Assembly (NCBI GenBank): GCA_019925095.2 | Contig: CM034388.1 | Span: forward strand, 992,001-1,056,000 | DNA from: Dendrolimus kikuchii | Lineage: Eukaryota; Arthropoda; Insecta; Lepidoptera; Lasiocampidae | Length of the DNA stretch: 64,000 nucleotides | Direction of reading: 5' to 3' | The notes under the pieces: generated by a model | What the model was told of the DNA's origin: nothing | The model's database searches: none | Seen by the model: the letters and a program-made list of their open reading frames with translations, nothing else | Position numbers and translations under genes: made by a program | Shown here: positions 23,801 through 38,900 of the stretch, one piece after another | How the letters are laid out: the number at the start of each line of letters is the position of its first letter | Position numbering within the stretch: position 1 is the first letter of the stretch

Positions 23801-26800
23801 ATCACTCGGGAGTTACACACCGCTAGTTCGTTGTCCGCTGCGATGACTAGACGTATGCAGCTTCCATAAGTATAAAGTTCCACGTTATGTTGATACTTGT
23901 CACTTATGTCATACAAATCGTTCCGTGCAGGAATGGACAAAGAATATAACTGGGCGGCCCTGTCCCCCATAATCCCATAAATATGCCATGTATCCCGCTA
24001 AATAATGTCGTTTCCATGGAATAAACGGATTATCAAAATAGATGGCGCTTCAATCCCTTTTTTCAATTCACTAACAAACTCATTCATTGTATTACTTCAA
24101 ATCAGGTTGGCTGCGACTCGCCTCTCTATTTCGCTGCGCAGCAGTGTAGACTATATAAACTTCGGTCCTTTGTTACTGTAGTGAACTTAGTTACAAGAAA
24201 TAATACAATTTTAGGTAAAACACATAAATTTTTCAATGCATCGCTTAAGCACATCAGGAAGTTTCACACTCTTTGTTAATTATTTATTGAACTTCATAAA
24301 TTTTTTTTCTAAATTCTTATATACTCGATGTTTATATATAATCTATGCTGTGTTCGCACCAAGAAGGCCATTCAGCAACTATATTCTCTGTGGTGTAGTT
24401 TTGTATAAAAGTATGTAAACTGAGTTGGACAGTTTGCGAACCAAACTAAAAAAAATGTATATACGTCACAGAGCTGCCACGTAGGGTAGTTTTTTTCACA
24501 CGGCATAGCCGCGGGAAGAATTCTAGTATACAATATTTTATACATTTTTGTTCTCTTCTGTTCTTCTTCTATCCGATACAGGGTTTTAACTCTCTATACA
24601 CAACATCTACCGTATTTAAAATACTAAAGTTTTACACACTTAATAATCGATGAACATTCTTATGCGCAATAGAGCAATTTTAGTAGCGCCAACAATGTAT
24701 GGATTGTGTAAGCGGAACAGAACTAAGTATGCAAAGCAAACAATGCACTGCCATTTCCGCTTGTAGGAAACCGGTCTGTACTTTTCTGTGCAATGAAAAC
24801 TGCTGGTCGGCAGTATATATATATTTATATGTATATATATATGGAGTGACGCTCGCGGACCGCGTTCGTAATACCGAAGTAAGAAAGAGAGTTGGTCTGA
24901 AAGAGAGTGTCGGGGTGAAGGTAAGGAAAGGAATGCTCCGGTGGTTCGGGCATGTGGAAAGAATGCATGATCAAAGAATGACTAAACAGATATACAATGC
25001 AAAAGTGGATGGATGCAGAAGTCGTGGAAGGCCACGGCACACCTTCCATGATCAAATTGATCGTGTACTAGCAGAAGGTGATGTCAGGAGCCTTAAGAAC
25101 AGACGAGCTTGCATGACAAGAGTTATGAATGTCAAAGAGGCAAGTGAGGTGTGTAAGAATAAGCCTAAATGGCACTCTGTTGTTCGTGCCTACCCCGCAA
25201 GGGAACTGGCGTGAAGTTATGTATGTATGTATGTATGTATATATATTGAATTTATATGGGTGTATTGCCTGAAACAAAGACATTATTATTATATACTAGC
25301 TGACCCGCGCGAACTTCATACCGCCATATTGTCTGAATTCCTAAAAGACTTTGTTTCATGACACAAAACGAAATCACCAAAATGGGTCCAGGTGATTAGG
25401 AGGATTCTAGAACCCGATCTCAGCGCCACCTACCGGTTCCAATTGTGAATATAAACTATCCCGAGACCCACTCAAACACTCACACAAAATGTCATCAAAA
25501 TCGGTAGTCGTTTTCAAGTTATTTCTATGATTAATTGTCAAACACGAACTTACCTGTATATGAAGTTCGACTGTAATTATGGGAAGTTATTGTCTCGCCG
25601 AAATATTTACTAATGTAGTCCCCATTTTCGTATCTTATGACGCCACACACGATTTTAAAAAGTAAAAAAAACAAACCTGCACGCCATCTGTATTCCCGCG
25701 CTTCTCATTCAAGTTTGAAGTAGAGAAGTATTTAATTTTATAACAAGCGGTTCTGAATTATTGTAGGTAAACATAATGCCCTATATGGGTTGGGTGGGAC
25801 TCAACTTCGGACGAGACAATAACTTCCCATAATTACAGTCGAACTTCACGTACAGGTAAGTACGTTTGACAATTAATTATGGTGGTTATTGTCTCGTCCG
25901 AAATATTTACTAATGTAGATGTTTAAAGATAGGTTGTAAAATTACATACATACATACATAACTTCACGCCAGTTCCCTTGCGGGGTAGGCACGAACAACA
26001 GAGCGCCATTCAGGCTTATTCTTACACACCTCACTTGCCTCTTTGACATTCATAAATCTTGTCATGCAAGCTCGTCTGTTCTTAAGGCTCCTGACATCAC
26101 CTTCTGCTAGTACACGATCAAAAATTAAAAATTAAAATTAAAATCAACCATTGAGTTTTATTATATTTTTTTGTAATTAGTTTACACATAAAACATTAGT
26201 CTTTTTCTAAAACAGTCATGATTCACATATTAAGGATAATTATTATCTATAAAAATAAAAAATAAAAATCTGCAAATCTAGAATTATTAATTATAGGTTG
26301 GCTATAAACTTTTCCAAAGACAGTGTATTTACCAGTCCATTATAAAGAAAAATAAAAAAAATGTATTCTGATACTTTGTGGTTGTTTTCCCTTTTTTATA
26401 GTACATACATACATACATACATAACTTTACGCCAGTTCCCTTGCGGGGTAGGCACGAACAACAGAGTGCCATTTAGGCTTATTCTTACACACCTCACTTG
26501 CCTCTTTGACATTCATAACTCTTGTCATGCAAGCTCGTCTGTTCTTAAGGCTCCTGACATCACTTTTTTATAGTGCTTTATTTATTACTTCAAATGTGTT
26601 TCACTTGTATATGTCCTCAAAATAAAGCTGTTTTCTTTCTTTCTTCATTGAGACTGGTAAATACGCTATCTGACTGTGGGTTGTTTTGTCGCGTCTTACG
26701 ACAGACCGGCCAGCCGCAGGAAATTGTATTCTTCCGCACTTCCTGCACGGACAATAAATAATTATCTGTTTGTCGCTTAACCTGTTCTTGCTAACCTGGA

Positions 26801-29688
26801 TAGGTCATAATGGCGCTAACCGTTGGTGAAACTTGATTTTTATCAAAACCAGTTTTGCTTGAAGCTATTTCTATGTTAACTCATGAATTTGAAATTTAAA
26901 TGACTGTGGTAAAATATGTATGAAACTAGGAGCCATCTGCGACTTCGTCTTACGTTTAACTTGAAAATTCACGAATTCAATAATTCAATAAAGACACGAC
27001 GTCTGCACAGCGCTGGCATAGATAACACTTATATTGGCGGCCTCTGTGGTTGAGCGGGCTAAGCCTTTGCCGGCCTACCTCACTGCAACGCAGAGGCACC
27101 GGGTTCGATTCCTGGTATAGTAAATTTCGGAAACGTATTTTCTCCGTTATTTACTATGGTCTGGGTGTCTGGGATCGGCCCCAGAGTAGTCCGTTGTATA
27201 TTATCCATAACACAAGCGTAACTTGCTTAATTTGGGGATATACAATGTGTGTGTTTGTCTGCCGATTATTATTATATATTATATTATTATTATATTTTAT
27301 TTTTTTTATTGCAGGAGTTCAGCATACAGGCAGACGGCCCACTTGATGGAAAGCGGTTACCATCGCCTATGGACATTTGCAACACCAAAGGTGCTACAAA
27401 TGCGCTGCTGCTCTCTTAAAGGAGACTAGAACCTGGTCACTAATGCCGGAACACAACACAAGGTTGTTATGGCGGCATACTCTAGACCAGGGGTGGTCAC
27501 CATCCAGTCGAGCAAATACTCTACCACCTGGCTGTGGGTTGTTTAGTCGCCTCTTACGACAGGCCGCCGGGCCGCAGGAAATTGTATTATTTCTCCGTTC
27601 CTGCACGGATAAATTTTTATTATTATTACATACATACTAGCTGTCCTGGCAGACGTTGTTCTACCCTGAAGAAATAAAATTTAGAGCCCGATTGCAGCGC
27701 CACCTACCGGGTCCAAATGTAGGCTATCCTATCTTTCTACTTGGATCAAACTGCACACGGTGTGAAAATTTGATTAAAATCGGTCAAGTAGTTTAAGAGT
27801 CCATCGCGGACAAACAACGTGACACGTAATTTATATATATTAAGATATATGCTATAGTCAAAGGTCGATATGCAGTCTCTTCCCGGAGTGACTGGTTTAT
27901 ACTACAGTAGGCGCGCGAATTCATGTACATCCTGACGAATGCGGTAGTGCCGTGACCTAATTAATTATGGTAATGTCGATAATAACTACCGGTTTTTTTT
28001 TTGAGGCGAGGGAAAATGCTTAACCGTTTTACGCACAAACTGGGCCGTTGATAGGGGAACGACACGCGTCGGTCGGGGGCGATAACACTGCAACAATAGT
28101 ATGCTCTTAGCAGTGCTCCTTCCGCGATCGACATCACAGAGTAGCGTGGAAGACTCCGAGCGTTGCTGCACGAGCGAGCAACCCCAATACCCACTAAAAA
28201 CCCCCTCCTCCCTGTCGACCCTGCGCTTTTGTTTGTGTTGGAAAGGCTGAGAATTAGAACATAGTTACGCCCAGCCGATCCAGCGCAAATAATAACTACC
28301 GGTTTAGTCAACAGCTGTCAATTTGGTTTATTGTAACATAAGGTAATTTTGAAAATTATGAAATAAAATAATGTAATAATGTGATAAGTAATTACTTGTT
28401 TATTTGTAATAGAGAAAAATATTTTTTAAATTCCAATTCAATCACTATCAGATGAAAAGACAACCGACAGATCAGAGTCGGAATCAATATCTTCGCCGTC
28501 GCTGACTTCAATTATAGTAACACAATAGTGTTAGCGTTAACCGTGCGTCAGAACCGTCAAAGACAACACTCGACGTCAGGCAAATGCGGCGAGCTGCCCC
28601 CCACCCCGCGCGCCTCGCCTCTGGCCCCGATGGACATGAACTCGCGCGCATATAATAGGTCTGAGCAAGGCCTTTCGACAAAACCCACGGCGGCGTCTCA
28701 GGCGCCGCCAATCAAGATCTCTCTACGTCCCCGCGAGGGACGCTAGGAGACATAGCCCTCCTACAGAATAGACCAGGCGTGTTGCTGGAAAGTTTCTTTC
28801 GCCGTTTCTTCTCTCCCAGCCATAACACGTTGCGAAACGGCAGTAAGATAGCGTAGGCCGCCGCGAACCACCGATCCCGGCCTGCCGGGATCCTTCCCCA
28901 CGGGCTTTATATTACCCGTCGCCCGTTCTCAATTAGTGCTTTGGGTCGCCCTATGGTGGGCATCATTAAATTCATCCCCCCTCTCATGGCAACAGTCCAG
29001 CCGAGGTAAAACTCCTTAGGGAGCTCCCTCGAGCAAGGCACTCGCCCCAGAAACTCCGGTAAAGTTGCAAGGTCTTCGGACCAACAACATAAAGTCAAGC
29101 CCAATAAAAAAATCGACAAAACCCGAAACAAATTCCAATTTCGGTCTTTAACTAAGTATTTTTAGTCAAACCTAGAAGTACTTACAGTACTAACTAACTA
29201 ACTACTAAGTACCTCCTGTTAAAGGCACCTGCACATTCTTCAACATTTTACTGCACATCCTTCGCTGTGCAGGCTGTTTGCCTTCGGAACTGTTTACCCG
29301 TAGATGTCAGAAAAGCTAAATCACTTACCATATTTAAAAAATCTTAGTGTATAATAAAGTATATATATAATTTTTTCTTTATTGCAGGAGTTCAGCAGAC
29401 AGGCAGACGGCCCACTTTATGGGAAGCGGTTACCATCGCCTATGGACATTTGTTACACCAAATGTGCTACAAATGCGCTGCTGCGGTCTTAAGGGAGACT
29501 GGAACCTGGTCACCAATGCCGGAACACAACACCAGGTTGTTATGGCGGCATACTCTAGACCAGGGGTGGTTGCCATCCAGTCGGAAAAATACCCTACCCT
29601 ACCACCTGGCTATGGGTTGTTTTTTCGCCTCTTACGACAGGCCGCCCATGCGCAGGAAATTGTATTCTTTCTCCGTTCCTGCACGGAG

Positions 29689-29738
<50 letters not shown>

Positions 29739-29893
29739 ATCGTGTACTAGCAAAAGGTGATGTCAGGAGCCTTAAAAACAGACGAGCGTGCATGACAAGA
29801 GTTATGAATGTCAAAGAAGGAAGTGAGGTGTGTAAGAATAAGCTTAAGTGGCGCCCTGTTGTCCGTGCCTACCCCGCAGGGGAACTGGCGTGA

Positions 29894-29985
<92 letters not shown>

Positions 29986-32900
29986 TATATATATAATATA
30001 TATATATATATATAATATATATATGTATGATAATGTGAATTTGGGGAATAGTTTGAATGGAGCGTTAGGTAAACTTCTAGGCGCTAAGAACCTCAGCCAG
30101 AAGGCCCAGCTCGCCATACACAACGCGGTGCTGGTACCTACGCTCACGTATCGAAGCGAGAGTTGGGTATGGAAGAGAGAGCATGAAAGTAGAGTAAACG
30201 CAGTTGAGATGCGAGCACTGCGCAAAATCTGCGGAGTGACGCTCGCGGACCGCGTTCGTAATACCGAAGTAAGAAAGAGAGTTGGTCTGAAAGAGAGTGT
30301 CGGGGTGAAGGTAAGGAAACGAATGCTCCGGTGGTTCGGGCATGTGGAAAGAATGCATGATAAAAAGAATGACTAAACAGAAATACAATGCAAAAGTGGA
30401 TGGATGCAGAAGTCGTGGAAGGCCACGACACACCTTCCATGATCAAATTGATCGTGTACTAGCGGAGGGTGATTTCAGGAGCCTTAAGAAGAGACGAGCG
30501 TGCATGACAAGAGTTATGAATGTCAAAGAAGCAAGTGAGGTGTGTAAGAATGGGCCTAAATGGCGCTCTGTTGTTCGTGCCTACCCCGCAAGGGAACTGG
30601 CGTGAAGTTATGTATGTATGTATGTATGTATTATACCTATGATCCCTTAGGACTAAGAATACCGAGTCTAGGTCACAATTTTCCTAGAAAGGATGTCTAA
30701 CAAATGGACTAATTTAAATTCACAGATGCTGTCCAGAGTTGAAGAAGCTGTATTTATTAGCAAGGCCAAAGAAAAATAAGGATATAGCGAAAAGACTACA
30801 GGAACAATTTGATGATGTGGTAAGTCATGTTTTCTGGAGTACAATGGACGACTGACGGCCATGTTGGAAAGTGGTCATCATCGCCTATGGACATTTGCAA
30901 AATTAATGTACTGTAACGGCCAGCGGTTTATGAGCTGACCGGGACCTCTAGCTTCGAATAAAAGACTGGTTTAGAACATAAATTTATGTTTGCAATGAAG
31001 ACACTTTTCCGTGAGATGTGTTCTGCTCGCGGCCCGATACAATACTGTATTCTCTTGTTTTTGGGAGGTATTCTTCGATTAAATTTAAATAAATATCATA
31101 ACGACTAAGGAGGTTAGTCATAGATAATACACTATATATAAAATAGATGAGCCTCTCTGAAATTAAATATCAAAATATCATTTACCCTGTCTGATAGATG
31201 GCGCTACAATCGGTATTATATCCCTATATATACTACTAGATGGCGCTACTATGGATAATTCTATAAATTCTACTAGATGGTACTAATAAGTTTAACTTAT
31301 TAGTATCATCTAGTGTATAGTAGTTATAACTTGTTGTAAATTGGAATGAAGGTAAAGACAGAATAAAATTAGTTTTAAAAAGATATATATAACATTATAA
31401 TTTATGCTATAATTAAAAAATGGGTCACATAAAACTTCATGTCCAAGTGTGCGAGATTCGCCAAATATGACCATAACTTGTGGTTTCATTTTTTCTCTTA
31501 AGATCTTGTCAGCGCGATGGAGTTGTTCAACAATATTGCACAGCGCCATCTTAAATGAAGTTAAGTGGACTAATTGGAAACTAATTATAATTTTTGATGT
31601 TCCTGGACCACTTGATGGCGCTAGTTTCCGTATATTTTTTTATTTTTCGATTATCTAGGGGAGATTCACTGGGATGAGGTTGTCGTTATAGTACTGCCGA
31701 TCACAAAAGCGTACTGGAACCTGGCCACTGAAGCCGGAACACGGCCGCAGGGAACTGTATTCTTTCTCCGTTCCTGCACGGATAAATTTTATTTCCAGCT
31801 TCCGATTGAAATGAATGCAATCGTATATCTGCATTTTTGGAAATACCCAAGGTGATAAAGAAGGAACTACCTTTTAACTTTATTTCACTACTCATTCAAT
31901 GACCATTTTTAATTTACGCGAGAGAAGCCACGTTTAACAGCTATTTTTTTATGAAAAAAAGAATAAATTGATGTCGTCAACTATGACTGCAGAATGCATC
32001 CCAGTGGATCTCCTCTACATAATCGGAAAATAAAACAAATATATGGAAACTAGCGCCATCAAGGGAAAGAGGCGGTCAAATATTATAAGTAGTTTCCATT
32101 TAGTGCACTTAAGATGGCGCTGTACAATATCGATGCATAATTACAACTCGCTAAAGAGATCTCAAGAGCAAAACGTAAACCACAAGTGACGGTCATATTT
32201 GGTGCATCACTCACGGTTCACACGTTTTTACTGTAGGTATAAATTATCAAGTTTTATTTTAGTTTTTAAACTATAATTGTATTTTGCCTTTATTCCAATT
32301 TAAAATAAGTTAAAAGTACCATCTATATAGTACCTAGTAATGACTACGAAATTATAGAATTATCGATTGAAACGCCATCTAGTGATATTTATTAGAATAT
32401 AATACCGATTGCAATGCCATCTATTATTTTTTAGCCCCGGCGAACAGGGTTGCCCAAGTCAATTACTGTTTATTTTATTGCTTTAGACTAGACAAAGGTT
32501 TTTATTTTAACTACCACTACTGTTTGATTAACATGGGTAAATATTTTTTTCACTTTTTTTGGGAATATGTTTGACATGGATGGTTTGGGTATGTAGGTGA
32601 TGGAAGGGAGGATAGGATAGGAGTTTGGTGGTTTGGTGGACTGGTAGGGTTTCATGACATCTTTACTTACAATGCCATCTATTGTGTGAGGGATTCGACG
32701 TTTTGGTATTTTATGTTCCAGAGTCTTATCTATTTTATATATAGTGTTATTATCTATGGCAGAATATGTCATTCCCTAGTCATTGATTTTTGAGTTTTTG
32801 GCGGGAACTGAAAGGAGACGTTGTGCCGTGCAGTTTTATTTTCTAAACATGTTTAAAATTACTCTAAAATGAACAATAGTTGTAGGATATAATTTTTGAG

Positions 32901-35900
32901 TAGTAATTATGTGTTTTTGCAAGAAACGTGAACTATATAGCCAAATGTGGCCTTTCGAGTTTTTACAAGAACTCCGTTGATTGACGTCGATTGTAGCCTA
33001 CAATACAACGGCGCCTGGCTTAAACGCCTAGTTATCAAGCCTTAAACATAAAACCCTAGTCATTTTCCAGGATGCTCTCTAAATAATATATATACATACA
33101 TACTGTTCAGGAACAGTTTCTTACGAGCGATATTTCTGTTTTTCAGCTATATGAGAAACTAAGAAAGGAGAGGCCAGACTTCATTAAGAAGATCAGTATT
33201 GTCGAAGGGGATGTTGGACAACTCAACCTTGGAATGAATGAACAGGACAGGATCAAAGTCATCAATGAGGTAAATGAGATTTAAAAACATTTCTTATGGC
33301 GGGCGCCCTGGTGTCTCAAGAACCAGGGCGCCGTTCTTACGGCTCCCGATACTCACCTGATACCCCTAAATCCACGCGGATAAGTGCTTGTGTGGATTTA
33401 GGAGCTTTGTTTGTTTTCAAAATTTTCGGTAAACTGTCTTTGTTTATTTTCAAAATATTTAGCAAGGGACTAACGATTATATTATGACTAAACTTTAGTT
33501 TTAACCCTGCTTTTTCTGGATCTATGACTCTATATTTCTTGAAAAATGGGATCATTTCCTCGGGATCTGGTTGAAAGTTTCTGCGGGCGAAGCCTTACAG
33601 CGGGAAAAACCTTAGTTTTTTTTATTTACACTTGATGGAAAGCGGTTACCATCGCCTATGGACCAGGGGTGGTAGCCATCCAGTGGGGCAAATGTTTTTG
33701 AAAGCGCTAACACCCCAAGCGTCTTGTGCTTTTTGGAAGTCCCGTTAGCAACGTTCGGCCTCCCCTAAGACGCTGCACCCATGTGTGCCGTACACCCTGC
33801 TCTATAAGTAAAGCCAGAACTATCCATCAGGGCGCTACCAAGTCAAATTATGATTTCAATTCACTGTTTTTAGGTAGAAATAATCTTCCACGGAGCGGCG
33901 ACAGTGCGGTTCGATGAGCCTCTGAAGACAGCTGTGGAAATCAATGTGAGAGGAACCAGAGAGATGTGCCAGCTTGCCAGAGCCTGCGGAAAGTTGAAAG
34001 CCTTGGTCCATATATCTACTGCTTACAGGTAAGGATGGATTATAATGACAGGCATGCTGCGTGCTATATTTTAAACAGCCTAATAGGGATTTGGACACAT
34101 GTTACAAGAAATGATCGTGTACTAGCAGAAGGTGATGTCAGGAGCCTTAAGAACAGACGAGCGTGCATGACAAGAGTTATGAATGTCAAAGAAGCAAGTG
34201 AGGTGTGTAAGAATAAGCCTGAATGGCGCTCTGTTGTTCATGCCTACCCCGCAAGGGAACTGGCGTGAAGTTATGTATGTATGTATGTTAGAAGAAATTC
34301 TAACATTATTTACATGTAAAAGAACAGAGGTCCTGGGCACCTTACCCATAGAAGACGGTGATTAGGCTCAGTATTCTACTTATAGTTTTGAGAGACTATG
34401 AGTAGAATACAATACAAATAAGTTAAGTTTTCTTGCATTGTATTTGATTATATGTAATTTAATATAGTTTATGTTATACAGCGGTAGTTTTACGATATAT
34501 AGAGGTTAAAAACATCAGTTTGTATATCTTGGATGTGCTTTTAGCAGGGATGGAAGGTACACCGCTGATATAGAAAGAAGAGTGAATTTGGGGAATAGTG
34601 TGAATGGAGCGTTAGGTAAACTTCTAGGCGCTAAGAACCTCAGCCTCACAACGCGGTGCTGGTACCTACGCTCACGTATGGAAGCGAGAGTTGGGTATGG
34701 AAGAGAGAGCATGAAAGTAGAGTAAACGCGGTCGAGATGCGAGCACTGCGCAAAATCTGCGGAGTGACGCTCGCGGACCGCGTTCGTAATACCGAAGTAA
34801 GAAAGAGAGTTGGTCTGAAAGACAGTGTCGGGGTGAAGGTAAGGAAAGGAATACTCCGGTGCTTCGGGCATGTGGAAAGAATGCATGATGAAAGAATGAC
34901 TAAACAGATATACAATGCAAAAGTGGATGGATGCAGAAGTCGTGGAAGGCCACGACACACCTTCCATGATCAAATTGATCGTGTACTAGCAGAAGGTGAT
35001 GTCAGGAGCCTTAAGAACAGACGAGCGTGCATGACAAGAGTTATGAATGTCAAAGAAGCAAGTGAGATGTATAAGAATAAGCCTAAATGACGCTCTGTTG
35101 TTCGTGCCTACCCCGCAAGGGAACTGGCGTGAAGTTATGTATGTATGTAAAAACATCTTATCATTTTACTTTTAAAATATGAGGATAGAAGTAATTTAAA
35201 TTCCTGATTAAACTATAAACAATGCGATTTTTGACTTACTTAACTTTTGTGCCAACTTACGACGTTATACATAAAACTTGATTTTCTTCTAGTAATTGTA
35301 CAATCCAAAAGATTGATGAGAAGTTCTACGAAAGTTCCCTACCTGGTGATAAGTTAATTGATCTGGTGGAAACTATGAATGAGAAAGTTATCAACAACAT
35401 TACTCCTGGGTAAGTGGATTCTTTATTAGAGCCTGGTGGCCCCCCACAAATTTGTCTACGTTATCTTGAAAATTTCCATTATCAACGCAACGATGTCTGT
35501 CCTTATAAGTCTGCCCGCTTCGGGTCGCGCAAACAGCGATGACGCGTGTTATTCGCTTAGCTTCGGCAGAGACAAGCCATGCATTATAGCGGAGGTGTTC
35601 CTATTTGACACTTTTCGTTATAGTATAGACAATTCAAGCAACGAGGTCATGAGCCTCGACAAAAATGTATCAAAACTACTCATTGATTCTTCAGGTGATC
35701 AGAGGGCTGGACCTACCTCGGACAATGGATCAGTATGGTAGCCAGCCTTCTGGGCCCCTTACCCATAGAAGACGGTGATCTAGGCTCAGAGTAGCCTATT
35801 TATAATTCTGATGTATAAAGTTTACTGTAAAATTCCATCAAAATCTGTTAAGTAGTTTTTGCGTAAAAGAGTAACAAACATGAATCCATAACAAAGTCTG

Positions 35901-38900
35901 TCATTATACAATTTATTTTTCAAAATGTAAGCAGTACAGGACAAAAAAATTAATTACACAAAGATATAGTTTTTACAGAAGCTTTCATTGTATTGTATAT
36001 GATTATGAAATATCTGAATTGACTCTACAATCCATTCCAGTTTGCTTGGGGATTCTCCAAACACCTACGCGTATACGAAGGCAGCTGGTGAAGACATCGT
36101 CCAAAAATATTCCAAGGGTCTACCAGTCGCTCTCTTCAGACCGTCGATAGGTAAAATCTTAATAATCAACTTCTGCAATTCACCCAAAGAGAATAGAATA
36201 GAAAACAAGATATAGTTCAAGAAGTATAAGTACAGAAAACATTAGGCGGTCTTATCGCTAATGGCAATTTCTTCAGACAACTTAGGATGAATTAGAAAGT
36301 TTGTGAAACATTTGGGTTATGCAATATAACTAAGACAGAAGTAATACAGAACATATATTCAAAAGAATGTCAGATAGATATGAAGACCTAACGGGGTAGG
36401 CAATGTATCAGTTCCTTTGATATTGCAGATCACTTTGGCTATCGATGACCACTGACTATCAATTGTATGGTTTCCCATCTACCTAATAGCAAGCAATCAT
36501 ATAAAACTTCTCTTTCTGAGAGAACATTTGGTATACCTGCTTGTCCAAGGTGATAGGTGTGCAGTTTTGTCAATATGTAAAACCTTTAATAATATGCTTA
36601 TAAAGACAAAAATACCCGATTATTTAGATCATGTCCTCTACTGAGATTTCAAGCCAACTCGTTATCATGAAAATCCGTCCAAATTGAACCTATTTTCAAA
36701 CTCAGTAAGTGTTAGAAGACCTCATAACATTTCGATATGTAACAGAATACTGTCATTGGACTTTTAATTTCTGATATATGTGTAGTCTGCACCAACTAAA
36801 AAAATCTAGACGAACGAAAGCTCGCCGTTGAAACATTTCGTCTTCAGGCTGTGCATGTGGATTGTCCAGTAAATTTATTAAATTTCTTCGAATTGTTTTC
36901 AGTGATTGGAACAGCAAAAGATCCCATAGCAGGTTGGATCGACAACGTCTATGGACCTACTGGGGTAAGGAATTACGTCATCATCCTATCATTTGATCCT
37001 GATCAGCTGTCTCACTTTTCCTTCTTCACTTTGCACAATCTTCAAATTACATACATACATACATAACTTCACGCCAGTTCCCTTGCGGGGTGGGTAAGCA
37101 CGAACAACAGAGCGCCATTTAGGCCCCATTCTTACACACCTCACTTGCTTCTTTGACATTCATAACTCTTGTCATGCAAGCTCGTCTGTTCTTAAGGCTC
37201 CTGACATCACCCTCTGCTAGTACACGATCAATTTGATCATGGAAGGTGTGTGGTGGCCTTCCACGACTTCTGCATCCATCCACTTTTGCATTGTATATCT
37301 GTTTAGTCATTTTTTCCACATACCCGAACCACCGGAGCATTCCTTTCCTTACCTTGACCCCGACACTCTCTTTCAGACCAACTCTCTTTCTTACTTCGGT
37401 ATTACGAACGCGGTCCGCGAGCGTCACTCCGTCAATCTTCAAATTGAGCTTGAAAATTGCTATCCCAAGTATTGCTGACGTCCTGGCAGCCGTAATTACT
37501 TCCCATCAGGTGGAGGGTGTCAGTTTGTGTACACGCAAACACAAAAAGATGATGCCTTCAACACTAATTTTATACATAACTTTCAGGTTGTGGCTGGTGC
37601 AGCAGTCGGGCTCCTTCACGTACTAAACTGCAACCCCAAAGCCATAGCAGACCTGGTGCCAGGAGACTACGTGGTGAATGCATGCATCGCCACGGCCTGG
37701 AAGACTGCGAAGGAGTACCCCGGGAACCATGAGGATGCTCCTCCTCAGGACCTCCCACCTCCGGTGTATAACTACGTGTCTTCAGAGCAGAAACCTTTGA
37801 CTTGGGGTAAGGCATTTTAGAAGTATTTTTTTTATTCCTGGATTACAGCAGACAGACTGACGTCCCACTAGAATGAATGTGTTTACAGTCGCCTTATACA
37901 CGTTTGCAACATCAAGGTGCTACCAATGTACTGCTTGCCTCGAACCTGGCCACAAAAGTAATTTGTCCTCCTAAAGGAGATTTTCTTATGTAAAACAGTT
38001 CTTACGACAAACTTTTATACAATACAATAGAGGTCCGGCAAACGTTGTTTTGTCCTGGAAGAATATAAAAATCAAGAATTCGATTGTAGCGCACCTAACT
38101 AACTGCTGCGGCTGAAGAACCCAAAATGAGTCCTGGCCTCCGAAATGAGAATACTCCACTACTTTCTGATCAGTGCTGTCTTCTCCCAGTCATAGGCTTG
38201 AAGCTTGCGCAGATCACCACTACGTTACTTCAGCGATATCTAGGGCGACCAACTAGTCGGCTAAGATAGGCTCTTTTCACCGCACGATCCTCCCCCATTC
38301 TATGTAGGTGGCCAAGCCAGTGCAAGCGATGTGCCTTAATCTCATATATACATACATACATATATACATACATAACTTCACGCCAGTTCCCTTGCGGGGT
38401 AGGCACGAACAACAAAGCGCCATTCAGGCTTATTCTTACACACCTCACTTGCTTCTTTGACGTTCATAGCTCTTGTCATGCACGCTCGTCTGTTCTTAAG
38501 GCTCCTGACATCACTTTCTGCTATTACACGATCAATTTGATCATGGAAGGTGTGATGGACCCGAACGAGACAAAATCATACGTATATATAAATAAAAATG
38601 GGACTTAATAAAATGAAACACCATTTTTTCTCTACGTTCGAATCGCAACCAACTCGATTTCTTTTAATATAAACACGTCAAAAATCGAGCTGCCAGTATT
38701 ATAACAAAAAGTATTTATTCCGCAACAGAAGGTGTGTTGTAGCCTTCCACGACTTCGCTTGATATATTGGGCTCGTTCGCCAGTTCTTTTATTTCGGCAT
38801 TCGGATCCGCCAGTTGCCATCGATTCCCCGTGGATCGAGTTCCCCAGAATCTTTCTTAGGACCGTTCTTTCGGCCATTAACTGCTTATTCTCCTCTTTTA

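Noticed and set aside
25870..26600. Short regular repeats as a CRISPR array
   Set aside because: The repeats are dispersed LINE tails with CATA tracts, not equal-sized units with unique spacers, and this is animal DNA.
29690..30027. TATA-type promoter region
   Set aside because: The AT dinucleotide run is a microsatellite. No nearby gene start supports a promoter.
35436..35741. Extra FAR exon in intron 5
   Set aside because: Open for 101 codons, but exons 5 and 6 already join in phase and the translation lacks FAR motifs.
37246..37626. 126-codon + strand frame before exon 8
   Set aside because: It is the antisense of a family B LINE tail, with a tail of intron sequence.
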